A stretch of DNA of 11,817 nt from an uncultured Chlorobiota bacterium. Its GTDB lineage: Bacteria > Bacteroidota > Kapaibacteriia > OLB7. The position numbers were made by a program, and so were the translations under genes. Location: NCBI GenBank assembly GCA_946481475.1, contig CAMLOB010000065.1:1-11817 (forward strand). The letters are read 5' to 3'. The notes below the pieces were generated by a model. The model was not told the origin of the DNA and did not search any database. It was given only the letters and a program-made list of their open reading frames with translations. Positions 1-5,961 of this stretch are shown piece after piece; the first letter of the stretch is position 1; each line of letters begins with the position of its first letter.

Positions 1-18
1 CTCAGGTGATTCGCAGAC

Positions 19-1002
19 TTATGCCATCATCTCCTTGACGGCATCTTTCTCCCACTCAAGCTCCTCGATCGAGGCATTGATCTTCTCCTGAGCCCACTCG
101 TTATGTTCCACACCTTCGACGATCTCCCACGATCCGTCGGCGGCGGTCCGGATCGGGAAGCCGACGATCAGTCCCTCCGGCGTTCCGTACTCTCCGCGCG
201 AACAGACGGCAACCGAGTGCCAGTCTCCCTCCGGCGTCGGGTTGATGAGCGAGACGACCGTGTCGAGTGCGGCGTTGGCGGCCGATGCGGCCGAGCTTGC
301 CCCGCGGGCCTCGATGATTGCCGCTCCCCGCTTCTGCACGGTCGCGAGGAAATCTCCCTTCAGCCAGTCGTGATCCTCGATCACTTCCGCAGCCGGCTTC
401 CCGTCGATCTTCGTGTTGTAGAAATCGGGGTACTGCGTCGAGGAGTGGTTCCCCCAGATCGCCATGTTCGTCACCTCGCCGACGCGAACTCCGGCCTTCT
501 GCGCAAGCTGACTCATCGCGCGATTCTGGTCCAGACGGGTCATGGCGAAGAACCGGTCGTTCGGGATGTCCGGTGCGTTGTTCATGGCGATCAGGGCGTT
601 CGTGTTGCACGGATTACCGACAACCAGAACACGGATGTCCGATGCGGCGTGGTCGTTGATCGCCTTCCCCTGTACGGTGAAGATGCCGCCATTCTTCAGC
701 AGCAGATCATTCCGCTCCATTCCCGCCTTTCGCGGAGCCGCCCCCACAAGCAATGCCCAGTTGACGTCCTTGAACCCGACGTTCGGATCGTCCGTGGCGA
801 CGATTTCGCGAACCAGAGGAAACGCGCAGTCGTCCAGTTCCATCACGACGCCGCTCAGCGCATTCATCGCCGGCGGAATTTCCAGAAGGTTCAGGGAGAC
901 TTCAGTCTCCGGACCGAACATCTCGCCCGAGGCGATGCGGAAGAGAAGGGAATAGCCGATCTGTCCTGCCGCCCCGGTGACGGCTACGCGTACATGATTC
1001 AT
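19..1002 (-). CDS. mdh: Malate dehydrogenase, cytosolic (group 2) type
   Basis: NAD-dependent malate dehydrogenase, interconverting malate and oxaloacetate in the TCA cycle, cytoplasmic. The 327-residue length is normal for the family. The N-terminal Rossmann fold begins with the dinucleotide loop GAAGQIG (residues 10-16). Glu41 closes the second beta strand, where an acidic residue fits NAD rather than [18 protein letters not shown] (86-99) is the substrate loop with Arg91 and Arg97. TRLDQNRA (155-162) supplies Asp158 and Arg161, and WGNHS (183-187) supplies catalytic His186. Every expected active-site residue is present. The ATG start lies nine residues before the dinucleotide loop, as expected; I see no clear Shine-Dalgarno sequence. 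The upstream phosphoesterase is 225 bp away and ends in its own hairpin, so this gene is probably transcribed separately. Function is certain at family level. The cytosolic-type sequence, rather than the LDH-like MDH of many Bacteroidota, is a mild taxonomic clue. Confidence 0.97.
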   Translation of the reverse strand: MNHVRVAVTGAAGQIGYSLLFRIASGEMFGPETEVSLNLLEIPPAMNALSGVVMELDDCAFPLVREIVATDDPNVGFKDVNWALLVGAAPRKAGMERNDLLLKNGGIFTVQGKAINDHAASDIRVLVVGNPCNTNALIAMNNAPDIPNDRFFAMTRLDQNRAMSQLAQKAGVRVGEVTNMAIWGNHSSTQYPDFYNTKIDGKPAAEVIEDHDWLKGDFLATVQKRGAAIIEARGASSAASAANAALDTVVSLINPTPEGDWHSVAVCSRGEYGTPEGLIVGFPIRTAADGSWEIVEGVEHNEWAQEKINASIEELEWEKDAVKEMMA

Positions 1003-1010
1003 AGCGGATT

Positions 1011-1050
1011 GAGTTTATAGAGTTCCTAGAGTTTGTAGAGTTCGTAGAGT
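1011..1050. repeat. 9-bp degenerate tandem repeat (GAGTTYNTA), about 4.4 copies
   Basis: Four consecutive 9-bp units, gagtttata, gagttccta, gagtttgta and gagttcgta, start at 1011 and are followed by a partial gagt. They lie just upstream of the malate dehydrogenase start, in its likely 5' leader. A second, more degenerate cluster lies about 100 bp away. The period and the variable sixth and seventh bases are read directly from the sequence. No function is assigned. Confidence 0.8.
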
Positions 1051-1151
1051 GGAAAGGCCTGCGGCCGGGATCGGCGCGAGACGATCACGTTCTGACGAAC
1101 GGGGAAAGATAGAGGAATGGGGGGAGAAAGGGGATTGCATTGTGTAGAGGA

Positions 1152-1178
1152 CAGTTCCTAGAGTTTATAGAGATTTGC
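1152..1178. repeat. Second cluster of the same 9-bp repeat, about 3 copies
   Basis: The units cagttccta, gagtttata and gagatttgc run in phase from 1152. The middle unit is identical to the first unit of the cluster at 1011-1050, and the first differs from that cluster's second unit by one base. The two clusters flank about 100 bp of otherwise featureless intergenic DNA between the phosphoesterase and malate dehydrogenase genes. Confidence 0.65.
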
Positions 1179-1194
1179 AGGGGAAGGAACTGTA

Positions 1195-1216
1195 GGGGGC
1201 AAAAACCTTTGCCCCC
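1195..1216 (-). terminator. Strong stem-loop downstream of the phosphoesterase gene, probable terminator
   Basis: Perfect 9-bp stem (gggggcaaa at 1195-1203 paired with tttgccccc at 1208-1216) with a 4-nt loop. It starts 11 bp beyond the phosphoesterase stop codon in the direction of its transcription. The position and strength fit a transcription terminator. The following bases on the minus strand (tacagttcc) are not a true U-tract, so intrinsic termination is uncertain and the element may act mainly in 3'-end stabilisation. Confidence 0.6.
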
Positions 1217-1227
1217 GGTTCCCCTCA

Positions 1228-2526
1228 TCAAGCCAGACTATCCGTCGCCCGTCCCCTGCGAAGCGTATAGACCGGCACCTCACGCGGGACGCCGAGGCGG
1301 AACGGAAGCCAGTGGCCGGCACCGGCCGAGGTGTAGAGTTTCGATTTCCCCCCGTTCTTCTCATAGTATCCCCAGAGGTACTTCCCGATGCCGAACCAGG
1401 TCTCGAACAGACTCCGGCCGTTCCATCCCATCTGTCCTCCGGCGTGCGTATGTCCGGCGATCGTCATGCCGATCCCGAGATCCGCCGCCGGATCGAAAGC
1501 TTCCGGGCGGTGACTCATCAGCAGGTGGAATGCCCGGGAGGGGGCGGCGTCGAAGGCCCGTTCCACCGAGCCGTACAGGAACCGGGCTTTCCCCGGTCCC
1601 TCTTCTCCGGCAGCCACGGGATCGTCCGCCGCGCCGATCACCAGCTCCGCTCCGCCGATCTTCAACGTTTCGTTCTTCTCCACCATCAGGGGAATCGGTC
1701 CCTTGTCAAATATTTTGCGCACATCGGTGATGCCGCGGTAGTATTCGTGGTTGCCGAGCGATGCGAGCGTCCCGTAGCGGGGACGAAGTTGTGAGAAGAG
1801 GTTGAGAGCCTCCGGCAGGACCGTCAGGTCGTCGGAGATATCGCCGGTGATCAGCACCAGATCGGGTCGTTGGGCTTCGGCTCCGATCAGGAGTTCCTGA
1901 AGATGTTCCAGACGGATATAGTAGCCGAGGTGAAGATCGGAGATATGAAGGATGCGAAGTCCGTCAAGATCGGGATGAAGATCGTCGAACGTCATCTCGA
2001 CGTTCGGAAAGACGGGTGCTGTGGCCGAGCTGACCAGACCGAACGTCCCGGTACCGACGGCCAGCAGGGGGAATGCCGCCGATCCTGCCGTCACCAGAGA
2101 GCGGCGCGTCATGTCAATCTCTTCCTGCTGTCCGGAGAGCGTCCCTCGGGTCGACTCTTCGTGTTCGATTTCGGGAGGTGCTGCCACTGCCCGGTTCTTC
2201 CACCGCTCCCTTCCCCATCGAATAATCCGTTCCAGCGTCAGTGTGATTCCACTGAACGGAAGGAGGAGGGCCAGGCCCAGAAAGGAGATGAAGAAGAAGG
2301 AGGTCAGGAAGGCAAACAGCCGTTCGGTCCACTCGATGCCGAGCATGCGGGAGAAGGCCCAGAGAGCGGCCAGAAGGACTCCGGCCGCGGGAACTTGCCA
2401 GACGGCCCGACGGACACCCCGGATTTTCCACCACTGCCTGTGGAGTGTCCAGATCAGAAGAGCATTTACTCCTCCGAGGATCAGAAGTATGATTGCGCTG
2501 AAAATCTGGCTGAAGTACTCGTCCAT
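1228..2526 (-). CDS. Membrane-anchored metallophosphoesterase (YkuE/YaeI-like)
   Basis: Calcineurin-like two-metal phosphoesterase tethered to the cytoplasmic membrane; the substrate is unknown (relatives include phospholipid and lipid A precursor phosphohydrolases). From the ATG at 2526 it has 432 residues. Hydrophobic segments lie near 3-26, 43-64 and 71-94. A charged linker follows, then a Thr-Arg-Arg-Ser motif at about 140-143 before a fourth hydrophobic stretch (about 146-168), which resembles a Tat-type anchor. The catalytic domain carries the ordered metal ligands: ISDLHLG (Asp197, His199), ITGDISD (Asp229), LGNHEYY (Asn259, His260), MSHRPE (His339) and AGHTHAGGQ (His359, His361). The open frame extends 14 residues upstream to a GTG, but those residues are polar and lie before the first membrane segment, so I prefer the ATG. 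It is divergent from the spondin lipoprotein gene, with a 198-bp gap. Family is certain; substrate is not. Confidence 0.92.
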   Translation of the reverse strand: MDEYFSQIFSAIILLILGGVNALLIWTLHRQWWKIRGVRRAVWQVPAAGVLLAALWAFSRMLGIEWTERLFAFLTSFFFISFLGLALLLPFSGITLTLERIIRWGRERWKNRAVAAPPEIEHEESTRGTLSGQQEEIDMTRRSLVTAGSAAFPLLAVGTGTFGLVSSATAPVFPNVEMTFDDLHPDLDGLRILHISDLHLGYYIRLEHLQELLIGAEAQRPDLVLITGDISDDLTVLPEALNLFSQLRPRYGTLASLGNHEYYRGITDVRKIFDKGPIPLMVEKNETLKIGGAELVIGAADDPVAAGEEGPGKARFLYGSVERAFDAAPSRAFHLLMSHRPEAFDPAADLGIGMTIAGHTHAGGQMGWNGRSLFETWFGIGKYLWGYYEKNGGKSKLYTSAGAGHWLPFRLGVPREVPVYTLRRGRATDSLA

Positions 2527-2724
2527 GATACCCGAACAACGGTTCAATTGTCGCGATAGTTCACCCACTACTTTTCGTTTCAGGTCGGCGGAATAAATCC
2601 TCTCCCTTCCGGAATTACCCCTGCGGGCGGTCGGGTCTTTCGTGATATCGCCGTCCCGGTTGCAGGTCTCATTCGACTGTTGTGACCCGATTTCAATTCT
2701 TACAACAATTCAGGGAGTGTAGAA

Positions 2725-3444
2725 ATGAAGAGATCAGTGGTACCGATTATCCTGCCGTTGCTTGCAGCGGGTCTGTTGGTGGCCGGATGCGGCGATGACG
2801 AACCGACCTCGCCGTCGCCGACAACCTTTACCGTTATGATCGAGAACGTATCGCAGCCGGGGACGCTGAGCACCGACCGTGCCGACGGCGTTGTCCCCCT
2901 GTCGCCCGGTGCCTATGCGGTCTATCAGGGGGATAACCCGATGTTCACGGTCGGTCAGGCATCCGATGCCGGTCTGGAGGCGATTGCCGAGGACGGAGTG
3001 ACGGCGATGACGGTTGCCGCTCTTCAGGGGAATGCTTCAGTGGAGGAGAGTGGGGCGTTCATGGCAACCGGAGGTCCGATTGTTCCGGGGGAACCGGCAA
3101 CATTTACCATCACAGCCGTGCCGGGTGATCGCCTGCAGATCGCGACGATGTTCGTGCAGTCGAACGACTGGTTCTATGCGTTCGGTGGGGAGGGGCTTGA
3201 TCTGTTCAACGGTGATGCGGCGATCAGCGGAGATGTGACCTCGAAGATCGTTCTGTATGATGCCGGAACCGAGGAGGATACGGCTCCCGGAACCGGACCG
3301 GACCAGAAGCCGGCGCAGGATGCCGATGCGGTCAATGTCGGTCCGGCCGACGACAACACGGCGATCCGTCCGGCAAGCGAGGACGGCTTCACGATCCCGG
3401 CCAACAGCCAGGTGATCCGCGTGACGGTTACGCCCGCCTCCTGA
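2725..3444 (+). CDS. Spondin-domain lipoprotein
   Basis: Predicted envelope lipoprotein of 239 residues. A signal peptide ends in the lipobox LVAGC, giving lipidated Cys22, followed by an acidic/Ser-Pro linker. The rest matches the spondin N-terminal domain (FS domain; C2-like fold with a calcium site in animal F-spondin). GGPIVPGEPATF (116-127), MFVQSNDWFYAF (142-153), the GDVTSKIVLYDAGTEED segment (169-185) and a PGTGPDQ stretch (188-194) occur in the family order. The ATG is preceded by AGGGAG seven bases upstream, one of the few good Shine-Dalgarno sequences here. Downstream, after a 190-bp gap holding a stem-loop, comes the ECF sigma gene. The bacterial family has no established biochemical role; surface adhesion or calcium-dependent binding is only a guess. 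The fold assignment is secure from motifs. Confidence 0.9.
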   Translation: MKRSVVPIILPLLAAGLLVAGCGDDEPTSPSPTTFTVMIENVSQPGTLSTDRADGVVPLSPGAYAVYQGDNPMFTVGQASDAGLEAIAEDGVTAMTVAALQGNASVEESGAFMATGGPIVPGEPATFTITAVPGDRLQIATMFVQSNDWFYAFGGEGLDLFNGDAAISGDVTSKIVLYDAGTEEDTAPGTGPDQKPAQDADAVNVGPADDNTAIRPASEDGFTIPANSQVIRVTVTPAS

Positions 3445-3512
3445 GATGATCGATGACCGGCCACATTATGCCGGATGTGAAGAGGAAGGGGAAAAACGGG
3501 ATGATGAACATC

Positions 3513-3548
3513 CGGGGTCGGTGCCGAAGAGATGGGGCATCGACCCCG
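3513..3548. other. 13-bp intergenic stem-loop between lipoprotein and sigma factor genes
   Basis: Bases 3513-3525 (cggggtcggtgcc) pair with 3536-3548 (ggcatcgaccccg) with one G-T wobble and a 10-nt loop. A second small hairpin, tctt-cggg-aaga (3554-3565), follows directly. No U-tract follows either. The element could terminate the lipoprotein transcript, attenuate read-through into the sigma gene, or be a protein-binding dyad. I see no gene in the remainder of 3445-3634. Confidence 0.55.
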
Positions 3549-3634
3549 ATTCGTCTTCGGGAAGAATTGTGAGGAACGGGACAGGAAGGTAATTTCGGGC
3601 AAGGGAAGAGACTTGCATCAGAAATCATAACCTT

Positions 3635-4192
3635 TTGCTGTTTCGTAAAGATCATAGAAAGCGTGAGTTCGAATCGGAGATGCTTCCTCACCTTGAGGTG
3701 CTCTACCGAACCGCCGTCCGGTTGCTTCGGGGTGATGCCGACGAGGCGAGCGATCTGGTGCAGGATACGTTCGCGCAGGCGTGGAAATCGTTCGACCGCT
3801 ACCAGTCAGGGACAAACGCCCGTGCCTGGCTCTATGCGATTCTGATGAACAAGTCGCGCCACTACCATCGGAGGGCGGCCACCCGGAAGGTGATCCCCCT
3901 GAGCGATCACGGCGATGACGGGTTGCTGGATAAAGTCAGCAGCGAACCTCTCTCACTGGAACATATCGGCGATGAAGGAATTCTTGCAGCTCTCGACCGG
4001 CTCTCGGATGAACACCGGGAGGTGATTCTGCTGGCCGACGTGCAGGAATTTTCCTACAGGGAAGTGGCGGAAATTCTTGATATCCCGATAGGAACCGTGA
4101 TGTCCCGTCTGAGTCGCGGACGGGCCGGCTTGCGATCCATGCTGGCAGGCTATGCCGAGGAGTTCGGCATCAACACGTCGAAAAAGGACTGA
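3635..4192 (+). CDS. ECF-type RNA polymerase sigma factor
   Basis: Sigma-70 family group 4 (extracytoplasmic function) sigma factor, 185 residues, directing core RNA polymerase to specific promoters. Region 2 covers about 17-80, with the core-binding DLVQDTF motif (40-46), then SFDRY and a NARAWLYAILMN segment (61-72) for -10 recognition and melting. Region 4 covers about 115-172, with EHREVILLADV (126-136) and the helix-turn-helix FSYREVAEILDIPIGTVMSR (139-158). The start is TTG. The frame opens after a stop at 3590, and the only ATG near the beginning (3680, residue 16) would remove the conserved REFE...LPHLE segment typical of the family, so TTG is preferred. The next gene starts 26 bp after the stop and looks like the cognate anti-sigma factor, so the two are almost certainly co-transcribed. 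Autoregulation is common for such pairs, but I could not identify its promoter. Confidence 0.93.
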   Translation: MLFRKDHRKREFESEMLPHLEVLYRTAVRLLRGDADEASDLVQDTFAQAWKSFDRYQSGTNARAWLYAILMNKSRHYHRRAATRKVIPLSDHGDDGLLDKVSSEPLSLEHIGDEGILAALDRLSDEHREVILLADVQEFSYREVAEILDIPIGTVMSRLSRGRAGLRSMLAGYAEEFGINTSKKD

Positions 4193-4218
4193 ACGGGAAT
4201 CGACACGATAGCAAACGC

Positions 4219-5088
4219 ATGAAGGAGCTGATCCATAAATATCTCAGCGGTGAGACGACCCCTGAGGAGACAACATCGGTTGAGCAGTGGCTTGCCGAAC
4301 ATCCCGAGGCTGCACGGGAACTCCGCGAGATGGAGGAGATCCGGTCGGCTGTCCGCCGTGCCGTCGGGAACGAGTCTCTTCCGGGCGATCTTCGGGAGTC
4401 GGTTCTGAAGAAAACCGTCGGCTCCCGGGTGATCCCGATGAAGAAGGGGGGGAGTCTCTCTTCGGGGACGTCCTATCTCTACGCCGCCGTTGCGGTTGTC
4501 CTGCTGCTGGTGATCGGGTGGTTTGCGCTCCGTGCGCCGGAGGGGGATCCGACCGGAGGAGGAGAACAGATTGCCGCCGATCTGAAATCGGTACGGGAGG
4601 TACTGAATGTCGGCATGACCGATCATCTCCGCTGTGCGGTGACCTTCTTCAAGGGAGATGTTCCCGGATACACGCCGGAGAAGATGGAGAAAGAGCTGGC
4701 CAAAAGTGTTGAGGGACTGGAGGGAGATTTTACTCCGCTCCTGCCGGTGGTGCGGCAGAAGATCGATAACGGGGAATTGCTGGTGGCCCATAAGTGCCGG
4801 TTCGACGGACGGAACTATGTCCATATGATCGTCAAGAGCGATGTGGGGATGACCTCACTGGTGATTACCCGAAAGCGGGAGGGGGAGACGTTGGGAGATC
4901 GGGAGGGGAGTGTTCCGGGGCCCGAGGGGATTCCGATACATCATGTGAGGATGGAAGATTACGAGATTGCCGGCTTCGATACCGATCGGTTCCTCGTCTT
5001 CGTCGCCTCCGATCTGCCCGAAGACGTCAACCTCCGCTTTGCACAAACTCTTGCCGCTCCGGTGAGCGAGGTGCTGAAGAAGGTCTGA
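4219..5088 (+). CDS. Probable transmembrane anti-sigma factor without zinc ligands
   Basis: 289-residue single-pass membrane protein next to the ECF sigma gene. The cytoplasmic part (1-85) has the helical pattern of anti-sigma domains: a short acidic first helix (KELIHKYLSGETTPEE), an AEHPEAARELREME segment where zinc-type anti-sigma factors carry HxxxCxxC, then a LPGDLRESVLKK helix (54-65). The zinc Cys residues are absent. One membrane segment spans about 86-104. The extracytoplasmic domain (about 105-289) contains DHLRC (His136, Cys139) and HKCRFDGRNYVHMIV (191-205; His191, Cys193, Arg198, His202), a layout I recall from membrane-linked anti-sigma proteins of other phyla. It ends in an amphipathic RFAQTLAAPVSEVLKK helix. 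The expected role is to hold the sigma factor inactive until an envelope signal arrives; the paired His/Cys motifs suggest metal or redox sensing, which is inference. The assignment rests on gene order and topology more than on sequence identity. Confidence 0.78.
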   Translation: MKELIHKYLSGETTPEETTSVEQWLAEHPEAARELREMEEIRSAVRRAVGNESLPGDLRESVLKKTVGSRVIPMKKGGSLSSGTSYLYAAVAVVLLLVIGWFALRAPEGDPTGGGEQIAADLKSVREVLNVGMTDHLRCAVTFFKGDVPGYTPEKMEKELAKSVEGLEGDFTPLLPVVRQKIDNGELLVAHKCRFDGRNYVHMIVKSDVGMTSLVITRKREGETLGDREGSVPGPEGIPIHHVRMEDYEIAGFDTDRFLVFVASDLPEDVNLRFAQTLAAPVSEVLKKV

Positions 5089-5167
5089 GTGCAGTGCCGT
5101 TGAGTGTTGCGTCGTGCAGGTGAAGTTCGGTGTGTCCGGTTGTTGAAAGCGAAACAAGTCGGCAATC

Positions 5168-5239
5168 ACTTGGTGGTCCCTTCGTGTCCTTTGTGCCTTT
5201 GTGTTGATCCACCACAGAGACACAAAGAAATCACCAAGT
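5168..5239. repeat. Intergenic repeat/inverted-repeat element between convergent genes
   Basis: The element contains an 8-bp tandem repeat, ccttcgtg, t, cctttgtg, cctttgtg (5179-5203). It also has three nested inverted pairs: acttggtg (5168-5175) with caccaagt (5232-5239), tggtgg (5171-5176) with ccacca (5209-5214), and ctttgtgt (5197-5204) with acacaaag (5220-5227). The pairs partly compete, so not all can form at once. The element ends on the stop codon of the hydrolase gene and lies between two converging genes, so it may act as a bidirectional terminator. Similar CTTTGTG/CACAAAG runs are common intergenic repeats in many bacterial genomes. Confidence 0.75.
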
Positions 5240-5904
5240 CAAGTGTTGTCAGCCTCGACAAATTCCTCGATTCTTTCGGTCACCCTGCCGATCTCCCGGA
5301 TCGATTCGACCAGTCTTCCCGGTATTTCCAGACTGTGTCCGGCCCCTTCAATCAGGATCGATTCTCCTCCGGTCGCCTCCAGCACTTCCGTCGCCGCCGT
5401 CGGATCGTAGTGCTCGTCTTCCGAACCGAAGACAAAGAGGGAGCGGGGTTTCTTCAGACCGATCATCTCACGAACCCTCTCGTGCTTTATCAAAGGGGTC
5501 AGCCAGACGCAGGTCGCTCCGGCAAGTCTGTTTTCCAGCTTCAGCAATCGGGCCATCGTCAGTGTGCCGAGGGACTTCCCGATCAACGTGATTCTCCGGT
5601 ACTCTCCGGCGGCAAGTCCGGCACCGCAGAGGGCAAGCCCGTCGGTGACGATCGTCCGGGCCCGCTCGGCTTCACTCAGATGCCGAAAGCCCTCCAGGTC
5701 GGTGTAGAGTCTGTCGAGCATCAGGATTTCGGCTCCCAGTTCTCCGAGCATCCGGGCCGGATAGTAGAGCACCGGAAGATCGAGGCCGTAGGCAAATCCG
5801 GGGAAGACGATCGCCAGGTGGTCCGAGCCCTTCTCCTGCCGGACAAATCGATGGGGAAGAGGCCGGTCATCGTGGCCGATGATGTCGAGTCGGTCAAGCG
5901 TCAT
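5239..5904 (-). CDS. Small alpha/beta-hydrolase fold protein
   Basis: 221-residue cytoplasmic protein of the alpha/beta-hydrolase superfamily; the substrate is unknown. AIVFPGFAYG (31-40) gives the early strand and oxyanion-loop region. ITLIGKSLGT (105-114) is the nucleophile elbow G-x-S-x-G with Ser111. SLFVFGSEDEHYDP (155-168) supplies the acid (Asp163 or Asp167), and IEGAGHSLE (185-193) supplies His190. The catalytic triad is therefore complete. It is short for the fold, with little room for a lid domain, as in small esterase/dienelactone-hydrolase-like members. No signal peptide is seen. The ATG at 5904 is the first usable start; a nearby ATG at 5909 is out of frame. The gene follows the VWA gene by 57 bp on the same strand, so co-transcription is plausible. 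A direct repeat of TAACCGCA sits immediately before its start. Confidence 0.85.
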   Translation of the reverse strand: MTLDRLDIIGHDDRPLPHRFVRQEKGSDHLAIVFPGFAYGLDLPVLYYPARMLGELGAEILMLDRLYTDLEGFRHLSEAERARTIVTDGLALCGAGLAAGEYRRITLIGKSLGTLTMARLLKLENRLAGATCVWLTPLIKHERVREMIGLKKPRSLFVFGSEDEHYDPTAATEVLEATGGESILIEGAGHSLEIPGRLVESIREIGRVTERIEEFVEADNT

Positions 5905-5911
5905 GGCATGA

Positions 5912-5940
5912 TGCGGTTAACGGGTTCGGATGTGCGGTTA
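5912..5940 (-). promoter_or_regulatory. Pair of 8-bp direct repeats upstream of the hydrolase start
   Basis: tgcggtta occurs at 5912-5919 and again at 5933-5940 (TAACCGCA on the coding strand). The copies are 21 bp apart, two turns of the helix, and end seven bases before the hydrolase ATG. The arrangement suits a protein-binding site or leader element, but two 8-mers are weak evidence. Confidence 0.25.
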
Positions 5941-5961
5941 TCGTGATGGACTCTTTCTATT

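Noticed and set aside
103..1020. 305-codon plus-strand open frame opposite malate dehydrogenase
   Set aside because: It is antisense to an unambiguous enzyme gene and its translation is Arg/Asp/Val-rich with no recognisable domain; it is a by-product of the G+C-rich codon use.
2548..2576. TTG-N18-TACTTTTC upstream of the spondin lipoprotein as a TTTG/TAnnTTTG promoter
   Set aside because: One mismatch in each box and a resulting leader of about 140 nt make it too weak to list.
3573..3597. GGAAC and ATTG/TAATTTCG segments upstream of the sigma gene as an ECF or Bacteroidota-type promoter
   Set aside because: Each matches only part of a consensus, and the same pattern is not found upstream of the spondin gene, so the call would not rise above chance.
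3663..3845. GTG-started 60-codon frame inside the sigma factor gene
   Set aside because: Out of frame with the conserved sigma regions; no independent evidence of coding.
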